From contig DATGIQ010000158.1 of assembly GCA_035295665.1 (NCBI GenBank), positions 1-38,656 on the forward strand: 38,656 bases of DNA. Direction: 5' to 3'. The notes beneath the pieces are model-generated. The model was not told where the DNA came from, did not search any database, and was given only the letters and a program-made list of their open reading frames with translations. This DNA is from DATGIQ01 sp035295665. Lineage in GTDB: Bacteria; Planctomycetota; Planctomycetia; Gemmatales; Gemmataceae. The translations under genes and the position numbers were made by a program. Numbering within the stretch: the first letter of the stretch is position 1; each line of letters begins with the position of its first letter. Shown in pieces: positions 16,014 to 23,606 of the stretch.

Positions 16014-19000
16014 GTGAAAACATCGACTCCAAGACTCCTGCTGCTCGCCCTTTTGTCCTGCCTCTGGACTCCGATCGAAACCACAGCCGACGAGCCCTTG
16101 CTCACGGTGGCCGAGAAGAGCGGCTACCGAGCCACGTCGCGACATCAGGACGTTGTCGATTTCTGCAATCAACTTGCCAAACAGTCGCCCATCGTGCGTC
16201 GGGCCGAACTGGGTACGAGTGTCGAGGGCCGAAAGCTGCCGCTGGTGATCGTGGCGGATCCGCCCATTTCCTCCGCGGAGCAAGCGGCACGAAGCGGAAA
16301 GCTCGTCGTTTACGCCCAAGGGAACATCCATGCCGGCGAAGTGGACGGTAAAGAAGCCCTGCTCATGCTGGCGCGGGAGTTGGCGACGAGCAAAGAGCGG
16401 CCTCTATTGAAAGACCTGGTGATTGTCTTTGCGCCCATCTTCAACGCCGACGGCAACGAGCGGATCTCCAAGACCAATCGTCCCGGCCAGGTCGGTCCCG
16501 AGGAAGGAATGGGCATTCGCCAAAATGCTCAGGGTCTGGACCTTAATCGCGACTTTGTGAAACTCGAAAGTCCTGAGGTGCGCGCCCTCGTCCGTTTCCT
16601 GAATCGCTGGGATCCCGCGATCGTGATTGATACCCATACGACGAACGGTTCGTACCATCGGTACACCATCACCTATGAGGGACCGCGCTGCCCGGCCGGG
16701 GACGAACGGATCGTCAAGCTGGTGCGTGACGAGATGTTGCCGGACGTCGGCCGGCGTCTGGAAAAGCGGGGCGGGTACAAATCCTTTTTTTATGGGAATT
16801 TTTCCCCGGACCGCACACGCTGGGAGACAGTCCCCGGGACCCCGCGTTACGGCATCCACTATGTCGGATTGCGCAACCGCATTGCCATCCTCTCCGAATC
16901 GTATTCCTATGCTCCGTATCGGGACCGCATTTTCGCTTCGCGCGATTTCGTCTGGAGCATCCTCGAGTATGCATCCCAGAACAAGGAGAAGATTCGCAGC
17001 CTGCTGAGCGAAGCGCGGGGGGCGACGCGCACCGCTGGGAAGAAGCCAAAAGCTTCCGATCAGGTCGCGCTGCGGCATCGGGCCGTTCCGGTGGGAGGCC
17101 CCCGCAAGCTCTTGGGCTTTGTCGAAGAACAAAAGGACGGCAAACGGGCCGCAACGGCGCAACTGCGCGAGTACGATGTGCAGTACATGGGCGGCTGCGA
17201 GCCGACGCTTTCCGTCCGCCGTCCCTATGCGTATTTGTTTCCTGCCTCCCTGCACAACGTCACGGAAGTCCTTCAGCGGCACGGGATCGAGGCGGAGCAG
17301 CTTCGCGAGGATATCGAACTCGATGTCGAAGTCAACCGGATCGAGAAGATTACGCGCGCAGAGCGTCCCTTTCAGAACCATCGTTTGGTAACGGTGCAAT
17401 CGACCGTCCGCACGGAGGGCCGGCGCGTCCGGGCCGGTTCGATCCTGGTGCGGACGGCCCAGTCTCTCGGCTCGCTCGCCATTTATCTCCTGGAGCCGCA
17501 GTCCGAGGATGGACTGTGTACGTGGAATTTCTTCGATGACAGCCTCAAGGAAGGCGCGGATTTCCCCGTGGTTCGGCTTCTCGCCGAGGTGCCCATCCCG
17601 ACGGGGCGCATCCGCCCGCTGCCCGAGGAACGCACTCTCAAGAAGCCGATCACTTTCGAAGCCGTGTACGACTCGGCCAACCGGCTCAACTTCAATGGTT
17701 CGCCCGTTTCGGTGCAGAGTTGGCTCGACGACGGCGAACACTTCCTTCAAGTCAAGGCCGGCCGACTGTACAAGGTGCACGCCTTGACGGGACGGTTAGA
17801 GCCTTTTCACGACCCGGCAAAAATGGCGGAAGGGTTGGCCAAGTTGCCCACAATGGGCAAGGCGACTGCCCGGCGGCTGGCTCGATCCAGCACCTTTCGC
17901 ATGAACCGGCAGCGCACCGGTGCCCTTCTTGAGCACGAGGAGGATCTGTACTTTAGCAGCTTTGATGGCAGCCAAGCCATCCGGCTCACCAAGATGCCCG
18001 GCAAAAAGGAACAGCCCTCCTTCAGCCCGGACGGCAAATTCGTCGCCTTCATTCGTGACCGGAACCTCGCGGTGGTGGACCTTGCGACTCAAACCACGCG
18101 CGTCCTCACGACGGATGGCAGCGATCTGGTCTCCAACGGCCTGGCCGATTGGGTCTATTTCGAGGAGGTTTTCGATCGCAATCGCAGGGCCTACTGGTGG
18201 AGTCCCGACTCCCAGTGGCTCGCCTTTCTCCACTTCGATGATCAGCCGGTGCACCCATTCACCGTACTCGATCAAATTCCCACGCACCAAAGGGTGGAGA
18301 CCACACGCTACCCGAAGGCGGGGGATCCGAACCCGTTCGTCAAGCTCGGTATCGTCTCCGTGGCGGGCGGTCCCATCCGGTGGGTCGACCTGAGCAATTA
18401 TTCAGAAACGGCTTCCCTGATCGTCCACGTCGGCTGGACTCCGGACAGCCAGCGCGCGTATTTCTATATCCAGGATCGCGCTCAGACCTGGCTCGATTTC
18501 TGTACGGTTTCGAGCGATGGCGGCGAGCCGAAACGCCTGTTCCGCGAAACCACGAACGCCTGGGTGGATAACCCCGGCCCACCGACGTTCTTGAAGGACG
18601 GCTCTTTTTTGCTGGCGAGCGAGCGAACCGGCTGGAGACATCTTTACCACTTCAGCAAGGACGGCAATCTCCCGAAGGCTGTGACGAGCGGTTCATGGGA
18701 GATGCGCACTCTGCACGGCTGCGATGAGGAGAAAGGTTGGCTCTACTTTTCGGGGACGCTTGACAGTGCCATCGCCGTCAATCTTTACCGCGTGCACCTG
18801 GACGGGAGCAAACTCGAACGCTTGACCCATTCGGCCGGGGAACATCGTGTCACCGTTAGTCCCAAGTGCAATCTCTTCATCGATTCCCACAGCAGCCATA
18901 CTACACCGACTCAGGTTCACGTGTTCCATTGTGACGGCTCCCTCGGACGGACACTCGACACCAATCCTGTGGCGGCGCTGGACGAGTATCGGTTGGGCAC

Positions 19001-19796
19001 GCTCGAACTGGTGCAGATCAAGGCCCCTGACGGATTTGTCCTGGAAGGGAGCCTGTTGAAGCCGGCCGATTTCCATCCCGAGCGCCGCTATCCGGTGTGG
19101 TTCATGACCTATGGCGGTCCCCACGTACCGAGCGTCTTCGATAGCCCAACCATCCACGATAGCTGGAATCCCAGGCGTGCGGGTGACGAGGTCCTGGCGC
19201 AGCTCGGCTTCCTCGTGTTTCGCAGCGATCCGCGCAGCGCCAGCGGTAAAGGCGCTTGCTCCACGTGGACCGCATACCGCCAACTGGGCGTCCAGGAGCT
19301 GAAGGACATCGAGGCGGCAATCGGGTGGCTTACACAGCATCCATTCGTGGATGCGTCTCGCATCGGCATGAGTGGGCACAGCTACGGCGGATTCATGACG
19401 GCCTATGCGCTGACGCACAGCAAGCTCTTCGCCGCCGGCATTGCGGGCGCTCCGGTCACCGACTGGCACAATTACGACACGATCTATACCGAGCGGTACA
19501 TGAATACGCCGCAGGAGAATCCGGATGGCTACAACGCCACCTCTGTTGTGAAGGCCGCCCGTAACCTCCACGGCAAACTGCTGCTCCTCCATGGCCTGAT
19601 GGACGACAATGTGCATGTGCAGAATAGCGTGCAATTCATGCAAGAACTCCAGCGGGCCGACAAGGATTTCGAGATCATGTTCTATCCGCGTGCCCGGCAT
19701 CCGATTTCCGGCCGGCATTATCAGCGGCTGATTGTCGACTTCATCCAGCGGGCGCTGGGAGATGCGAAAGCAGAAGAGAAGGCGGAGCGGCCATAA
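16014..19796 (+). CDS. Secreted fusion: M14 carboxypeptidase + DPP-IV-type S9 peptidase
   Basis: A 1260-residue exported protein joining two peptidase families. Start GTG 16014 has AGGA upstream and opens a Sec signal (residues 1-25). Residues about 30-330 form an M14 zinc carboxypeptidase: GNIHAGE (His106, Glu109), DTHTTNG (His208), substrate-binding GLDLNRDF and catalytic ILSESYS (Glu295). A linker domain of about 210 residues follows. Then comes a DPP-IV N-terminal beta-propeller (about 550-1030; PSFSPDGKFVAF, YWWSPDSQWLAFL) and the S9 hydrolase with GMSGHSYGGF (Ser1123), LMDDNVH (Asp1197/1198) and RARHP (His1229). Both active sites look complete, so the protein may cut peptides from both ends in the periplasm (inference). 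It lies 60 bp behind cobQ. Confidence 0.9.
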   Translation: MKTSTPRLLLLALLSCLWTPIETTADEPLLTVAEKSGYRATSRHQDVVDFCNQLAKQSPIVRRAELGTSVEGRKLPLVIVADPPISSAEQAARSGKLVVYAQGNIHAGEVDGKEALLMLARELATSKERPLLKDLVIVFAPIFNADGNERISKTNRPGQVGPEEGMGIRQNAQGLDLNRDFVKLESPEVRALVRFLNRWDPAIVIDTHTTNGSYHRYTITYEGPRCPAGDERIVKLVRDEMLPDVGRRLEKRGGYKSFFYGNFSPDRTRWETVPGTPRYGIHYVGLRNRIAILSESYSYAPYRDRIFASRDFVWSILEYASQNKEKIRSLLSEARGATRTAGKKPKASDQVALRHRAVPVGGPRKLLGFVEEQKDGKRAATAQLREYDVQYMGGCEPTLSVRRPYAYLFPASLHNVTEVLQRHGIEAEQLREDIELDVEVNRIEKITRAERPFQNHRLVTVQSTVRTEGRRVRAGSILVRTAQSLGSLAIYLLEPQSEDGLCTWNFFDDSLKEGADFPVVRLLAEVPIPTGRIRPLPEERTLKKPITFEAVYDSANRLNFNGSPVSVQSWLDDGEHFLQVKAGRLYKVHALTGRLEPFHDPAKMAEGLAKLPTMGKATARRLARSSTFRMNRQRTGALLEHEEDLYFSSFDGSQAIRLTKMPGKKEQPSFSPDGKFVAFIRDRNLAVVDLATQTTRVLTTDGSDLVSNGLADWVYFEEVFDRNRRAYWWSPDSQWLAFLHFDDQPVHPFTVLDQIPTHQRVETTRYPKAGDPNPFVKLGIVSVAGGPIRWVDLSNYSETASLIVHVGWTPDSQRAYFYIQDRAQTWLDFCTVSSDGGEPKRLFRETTNAWVDNPGPPTFLKDGSFLLASERTGWRHLYHFSKDGNLPKAVTSGSWEMRTLHGCDEEKGWLYFSGTLDSAIAVNLYRVHLDGSKLERLTHSAGEHRVTVSPKCNLFIDSHSSHTTPTQVHVFHCDGSLGRTLDTNPVAALDEYRLGTLELVQIKAPDGFVLEGSLLKPADFHPERRYPVWFMTYGGPHVPSVFDSPTIHDSWNPRRAGDEVLAQLGFLVFRSDPRSASGKGACSTWTAYRQLGVQELKDIEAAIGWLTQHPFVDASRIGMSGHSYGGFMTAYALTHSKLFAAGIAGAPVTDWHNYDTIYTERYMNTPQENPDGYNATSVVKAARNLHGKLLLLHGLMDDNVHVQNSVQFMQELQRADKDFEIMFYPRARHPISGRHYQRLIVDFIQRALGDAKAEEKAERP

Positions 19797-20220
19797 AATG
19801 TGAGCGCGCCATCGAGGGCATACACCTGCGCATCCGACAGTTTCGGCATGAACATGTGGGGTGTGTGGCCCCGGCCCCGCCCATCCAGCCGCCATAGCAA
19901 CCTGATAGTCGGCAGGGTTGGCTAAATGGAGTTCGATGACCTCGTGGCTCCGAGCGGGATCGACGACTCGGTAGATTCCCTCCTTCGGATTGGTCGGCTC
20001 CGCCCGCTCGTCCGGTTCGGTCAACTCGGCGGTGAGCATGGCGTCGCTCTTCTACCTGGTCCGGTTGGTTGTATCCGTTTAGCGGCGGCTGGCAGAACCG
20101 CGTGCGGATGTGCCCCGCGCGGTTCTGCGCACCGCCGCGAAACAAAAACGGCCATACTTCCAGGTTGGCAAAAAAATGCCAGAGCAGCTGCGCGCCTTTC
20201 GCCCACGGTGCAAGGCTCAA
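19721..20220 (-). pseudogene. Possible decayed gene in the gap behind the M14-S9 gene
   Basis: The 544-bp gap 19797-20340 has no intact gene. On the minus strand three consecutive stretches look coding but in three different frames: about 20220-20045 (LAPWAKGAQLLWHFF), 20039 to about 19875 (EGIYRVVDPARSHEVIEL, ending ADYQVAMAAGWAG) and from about 19860 (MFMPKLSDAQVYALDG) to a stop at 19721. Joined, they would make one protein of about 165 residues with two same-direction frameshifts, one near the CCACACACCCCAC tract. I do not recognise the family. Sequencing error or chance are the alternatives. Confidence 0.25.
20092..20128. terminator. Hairpin between convergent genes
   Basis: An 11-bp perfect inverted repeat, 20092-20102 with 20118-20128, surrounds a 15-base loop. 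It lies between the M14-S9 gene (plus strand) and mug (minus strand), where a two-way terminator would be expected. There is no T-run on either side, so it may instead be a relic in the decayed gene region. Confidence 0.35.
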
Positions 20221-20340
20221 GGGTCGGAGGCGCTAATCAAGTACCGCCAAAGTAATACGTCCAGGTGGCCCACATCGCCCGCAAGCTCCCTCCCATCCAT
20301 CAGTTTCTACACCGTGCCCATACTTTTGACACGGCGCGGA

Positions 20341-20913
20341 TTATTCCGCCCGTTCCACCGCCAAGCGCAACTCTCTGAACAGCCGTGCGAAATCGTGCGA
20401 ACGGTAGTGTGCATTGAGGCCACTTGGATTGGGCAAGAGCCAGATACCGGAATTGCCAATTTTTTCTTGTTGTCTGCCCACAATGGCTCGTGGTTGGTTG
20501 AATGCCGTGCGATAGGCGCTCATCCCAACAAAAGCCACCATTGTCGGTCGGTACGTGAGCACCTTCCGCTTCAGCCGGCGGCCGCCACGAATGAGTTCCT
20601 CGGTGGACAGCTCGTCTGCGGCTGCCGTCGCACGATCAACGAGATTCGTGATCCCATATCCGCGTGCCAACAATTCACGCTCCTCGAACGGCGACAGCAG
20701 ACGTTCCGTGAAGCCTGCGGCGTGGAGCGTCGGCCAAAAACGATTTCCTGGACGGGCGAAATGGTGCCCCACGGCCGCGGAGTACAGGCCTGGATTGATT
20801 CCGCAAAACAAAACGTTCAGCCCGGGCGCGAGGATGTCGGGGACCGTCTTCTCATGAGCGGCCAAGAGCTGTTGTCGAGTTGGCTTCCACGGCTCAGCCA
20901 CGCCTGGTCCCAT
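20341..20913 (-). CDS. mug: G/U mismatch-specific DNA glycosylase (Mug/TDG family)
   Basis: Base-excision repair enzyme that removes uracil or thymine opposite guanine. It has 190 residues; the E. coli protein has 168, and the extra part is about 25 residues at the N-terminus. The active-site GINPG motif with its catalytic Asn is in LFCGINPGLYSA, followed by PGNRFWPTLHAAGF, GITNLVDRATAAADELS and the DNA-wedge loop LPNPSGLNAHYRS, in the family order. ATG 20913 follows the TAG stop of the DUF309 gene with no base between them, so it is translated by coupling. It is the last gene of the SDR-DUF309-mug unit. Confidence 0.92.
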   Translation of the reverse strand: MGPGVAEPWKPTRQQLLAAHEKTVPDILAPGLNVLFCGINPGLYSAAVGHHFARPGNRFWPTLHAAGFTERLLSPFEERELLARGYGITNLVDRATAAADELSTEELIRGGRRLKRKVLTYRPTMVAFVGMSAYRTAFNQPRAIVGRQQEKIGNSGIWLLPNPSGLNAHYRSHDFARLFRELRLAVERAE

Positions 20914-21474
20914 CTATGCCGGGAAGAGAACAAAATCAAAAACTGGAAATGCCGCCGGGCCAACCGCTCCCTTCTCGGCGATCGCTGCGCTTGCGATCGT
21001 CTGGGCCCACCGCATCAGCTCGCCAAGATGGAGTCCCAGATAGTGTGTATCCGCTGTACCGACGTGGGAGGCGGTCTGCTGGAAGAGTTCGAGAGCACGC
21101 CGGGCATGGCTGGTTACACCTTGCAAGATCCCTTCGCGGACCTTCACACCAGCGGCTGCCAGGTGAATGAGACCTTTCAAAAAACAGCCCATCGGCCCGG
21201 ATCGACCACATGCGTGCCAAAGGCCCTCCCAGACTTCGTGAGCTTCCCAGTAAAAGCCCTGATTGAACAAATCGATGCCGAAAAGGTACGGCTGGCACGA
21301 TCGCCATCGTTCGGGATTGGGTGGTTGCGGCCGGTCCGGTTTGCTGCCGTAGCTGTGGCCACGTGGGTCGCTGACCGGATGCGGCGAGCGGCCCGGCACA
21401 TACGTGTAGGAGGGGAACGGCCGATCCGGTGCCAGGCGTGGGATGGGCTGCCGGTTTGGCGTCGCAGGATTCAC
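20914..21474 (-). CDS. DUF309 family protein
   Basis: Small protein of 186 residues in the DUF309 family, whose function is unknown. The diagnostic FNQGFYWEAHEVWEGLW helix with its His/Glu residues lies at about 72-88, followed by GLIHLAAAGVKVREG. The N-terminal 60 residues are Pro/Arg-rich (TYVPGRSPHPVSDPRGHSYG). The start GTG 21474 overlaps the TGA stop of the SDR gene as GTGA; a GTG at 21477 is next to it. Its position between two enzymes, coupled at both ends, argues for constant co-expression. Confidence 0.85.
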   Translation of the reverse strand: MNPATPNRQPIPRLAPDRPFPSYTYVPGRSPHPVSDPRGHSYGSKPDRPQPPNPERWRSCQPYLFGIDLFNQGFYWEAHEVWEGLWHACGRSGPMGCFLKGLIHLAAAGVKVREGILQGVTSHARRALELFQQTASHVGTADTHYLGLHLGELMRWAQTIASAAIAEKGAVGPAAFPVFDFVLFPA

Positions 21475-22265
21475 CACAAGGTGTAGCCTCCGTCGATGAA
21501 CACGACCGAGCCCGTCATGTAGCTAGATGCATCGCTCGCCAGGTACAACGCCAGCGGGCCCAGTTCTTCAGGCTCTCCCAGCCGGCCCATCGGGATGTAG
21601 CCTTCGATCTCGCGCTGGAAGCCGGGCCGCTCACGGAACCAGCGGCGGTTCGGCTCGGTCATGAATCCGCCCGGAGCGATGGCGTTCACGGTGATTCCAA
21701 ACGACGCCCAGTCGGCGGCCACGGCCTTCGTGAACCCGATCAAGGCGGCCTTGGCCGTCTCGTAATGCCGGCCGTGGATTCCTTTCGTGGCAATCTGGCC
21801 GCAGATGGAGGCCACGTTGATGATTCGCCCCGATCGGCGTTCGAGCATGGCACCGCCGATCCGCTTGGTACACACGAATGCACTGGTCAAGTTGAGATCG
21901 ACGAGCCGTTGCCAATCTTCCAGCGGCATTTCTTCCGTGGCGATGCTCATGCGCCGGCCACCGACGTTGTTGATGAGGATGTGGATCGGTCCGTGCTCGG
22001 CGAGCACGGTCGCGCACATCTTTTCGACCTCGGCCGGGACAGCAAGGTCGGCGGCAACGGTGGCAACATGTCGGCCCAGCGATTGCAACTCTCGTTGCGC
22101 CTGCTGCAAACTGGCCTCTTCACGGGCAACGAGCACCAAATCTGCGCCGGCCTCCGCCAAGGCGTGGGCGATCGCCTGACCTAGCCCGCGGCTGCCGCCG
22201 GTGATCAGGGCGCGTCGGCCATCGAGCCGAAACTTGTCCCAAACGCTCATGGTCTTGTCCGCCAT
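21471..22265 (-). CDS. Short-chain dehydrogenase/reductase (SDR)
   Basis: NAD(P)-dependent oxidoreductase of the classical SDR type. It has 264 residues. The cofactor motif is TGGSRGLG; NNVGG, the catalytic Ser in NVASICGQ and YETAK (Tyr/Lys) complete the active site. The end MTGSVVFIDGGYTLW is standard. Overall pattern resembles gluconate 5-dehydrogenase and glucose 1-dehydrogenase-like members, but the substrate cannot be told. Start ATG 22265 or 22250; both lack a strong ribosome binding site. First gene of the SDR-DUF309-mug unit, divergent from the esterase gene. Confidence 0.88.
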   Translation of the reverse strand: MADKTMSVWDKFRLDGRRALITGGSRGLGQAIAHALAEAGADLVLVAREEASLQQAQRELQSLGRHVATVAADLAVPAEVEKMCATVLAEHGPIHILINNVGGRRMSIATEEMPLEDWQRLVDLNLTSAFVCTKRIGGAMLERRSGRIINVASICGQIATKGIHGRHYETAKAALIGFTKAVAADWASFGITVNAIAPGGFMTEPNRRWFRERPGFQREIEGYIPMGRLGEPEELGPLALYLASDASSYMTGSVVFIDGGYTLW

Positions 22266-22436
22266 TCATGATCGGAAGTTTGCGATGGGCTCCCCTGTCT
22301 CCTATCGTACCCCGCCGAGTGGGTGTCCAAAAGCGCATTTCACGGCACCGCGGCGAGTTGACAAACGGTGCGGCGACTGCCAAGCTAACCCGGGAACGAA
22401 GCGGTCTCGACAGTTTTGCTGCCAAGGAGCGTCATG

Positions 22437-23411
22437 ATGAAGAACTACTGCGTGGGCCTTGCTACCTTTGTTGTCCTCTGGCTCGGGCTAACGCCGTGCG
22501 GATTTGGAGAGCCATTGCCGGTCAAGACGGTCGCCTTTTCCAGCGATGCGGTTGGCCGAACGATGAAATACAACATCATCCTGCCGGCGAAATATGACCA
22601 GTCGTCGGACCGCTATCCCGTGCTCTACTTGCTGCACGGATTTTCGAGCAATTACCGAGCGTGGGCCCGGCTGGGGGCTGGCGAGGCGGCGCGTCCCTAT
22701 GACCTGATTGTGGTGATGCCGGATGTGGGCAATTCGTGGTATGTCAACTGGGCCGTGAGTGAGGATGCGCAGAAAAACCGCTGGGAAGATTACATGATCA
22801 AGGACCTGATTGATCACATCGATGCCACCTATCGAACCATTGCCAAGAGAGAGGGGCGGGCGATCAACGGGCTCTCGATGGGGGGATATGGAGCGATCAT
22901 GCTGGGATTGAAGCATCCAGATTTGTTCTGTTCCATTGGCAGCCATAGCGGTGCTCTGTCGTTTGCCAAGTCGGCGGGCGAACGGCTTCGCTCGGGTCAG
23001 CCGGCGCCGCCCCGCAAGGAACCTTCCACCACACCGGTACCGGAAATCGGCATCGAGGGCTTTACCAGCCAGGCCGAGCGAACTCCCAAAGGGAAGATCT
23101 TCGAAAAGGTGGAGGACTGCGCCGCCTGCGATCCGTTCCAGCTCGTTCTCCAGGTTCCGCGCGAGCAGCTACCGCACATCTACCTCGACTGTGGCACGGA
23201 GGACCGCCTGATCGCGAGTGCCCAGGAGTTTGCAAAGCTTTTGATGGAGAAGAAGATTCCGTTCACCTACGCACAATCCCCCGGCGGCCATACGGGTCCC
23301 TACTGGACGCGTGAGCTTGGCCTTTCGATGGCCGTGCAGTACACCATCCTAAAGCGTCACTTGAAGGATTCGGCGAAGTCTTCGGTTCCCGCTGCCACGA
23401 AGGAGAATTGA
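22437..23411 (+). CDS. Secreted esterase (alpha/beta hydrolase, esterase D-like family)
   Basis: Exported hydrolase of 324 residues. The start ATG 22437 has AAGGAG 7 bases upstream (ATG 22434 is one codon earlier) and opens a signal peptide of about 23 residues. The fold shows VLYLLHGFSSNYRAW, the nucleophile in INGLSMGGYG (Ser147), an acid in YLDCGTEDRL and His in SPGGHTGPYW. This is the pattern of Esterase_D/antigen-85-like enzymes, often acting on feruloyl or acyl esters. A loop between the nucleophile and the acid is Pro-rich and carries two Cys (DCAACDPF). Natural substrate unknown. Confidence 0.85.
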   Translation: MKNYCVGLATFVVLWLGLTPCGFGEPLPVKTVAFSSDAVGRTMKYNIILPAKYDQSSDRYPVLYLLHGFSSNYRAWARLGAGEAARPYDLIVVMPDVGNSWYVNWAVSEDAQKNRWEDYMIKDLIDHIDATYRTIAKREGRAINGLSMGGYGAIMLGLKHPDLFCSIGSHSGALSFAKSAGERLRSGQPAPPRKEPSTTPVPEIGIEGFTSQAERTPKGKIFEKVEDCAACDPFQLVLQVPREQLPHIYLDCGTEDRLIASAQEFAKLLMEKKIPFTYAQSPGGHTGPYWTRELGLSMAVQYTILKRHLKDSAKSSVPAATKEN

Positions 23412-23484
23412 GCGGTCCATTCCCCTTTTTGATGCCATTGTGCTTTGTCGAAGTCCTTGCCCGCTTCTGTCTCGGCCTTCTCTG

Positions 23485-23528
23485 CGCGGCTGCGCGAAAC
23501 CCCTTGCCCGGAGTTCCGCGCAGCCGCG
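23485..23528. terminator. Strong GC-rich hairpin behind the esterase gene
   Basis: A 12-bp perfect inverted repeat (23485-23496 with 23517-23528) encloses a 20-base loop in the 195-bp gap between the esterase gene and the next gene. Every stem position is G-C except one. There is no T-run, so intrinsic termination is uncertain; it may pause RNA polymerase or protect the 3' end of the message. Confidence 0.4.
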
Positions 23529-23606
23529 GAGTGGTTACGAAGCGGGAAAGTCTTGTTTTGGGCGGTGCAACACCCTGTCTGTGCCGCAGGTTCAGGAACG
23601 AACGAT

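Noticed and set aside
16404..17780. Minus-strand frame of 458 codons
   Set aside because: Antisense to the M14-S9 gene, which has intact catalytic motifs throughout.
18693..20039. Minus-strand open frame of 448 codons
   Set aside because: Most of it is antisense to the S9 peptidase domain. Only its first part (20039-19870) lies outside and is treated as part of a possible decayed gene.
22358..22363. TTGACA hexamer upstream of the esterase gene
   Set aside because: No acceptable -10 box occurs 15-19 bases downstream, so I do not call a promoter.
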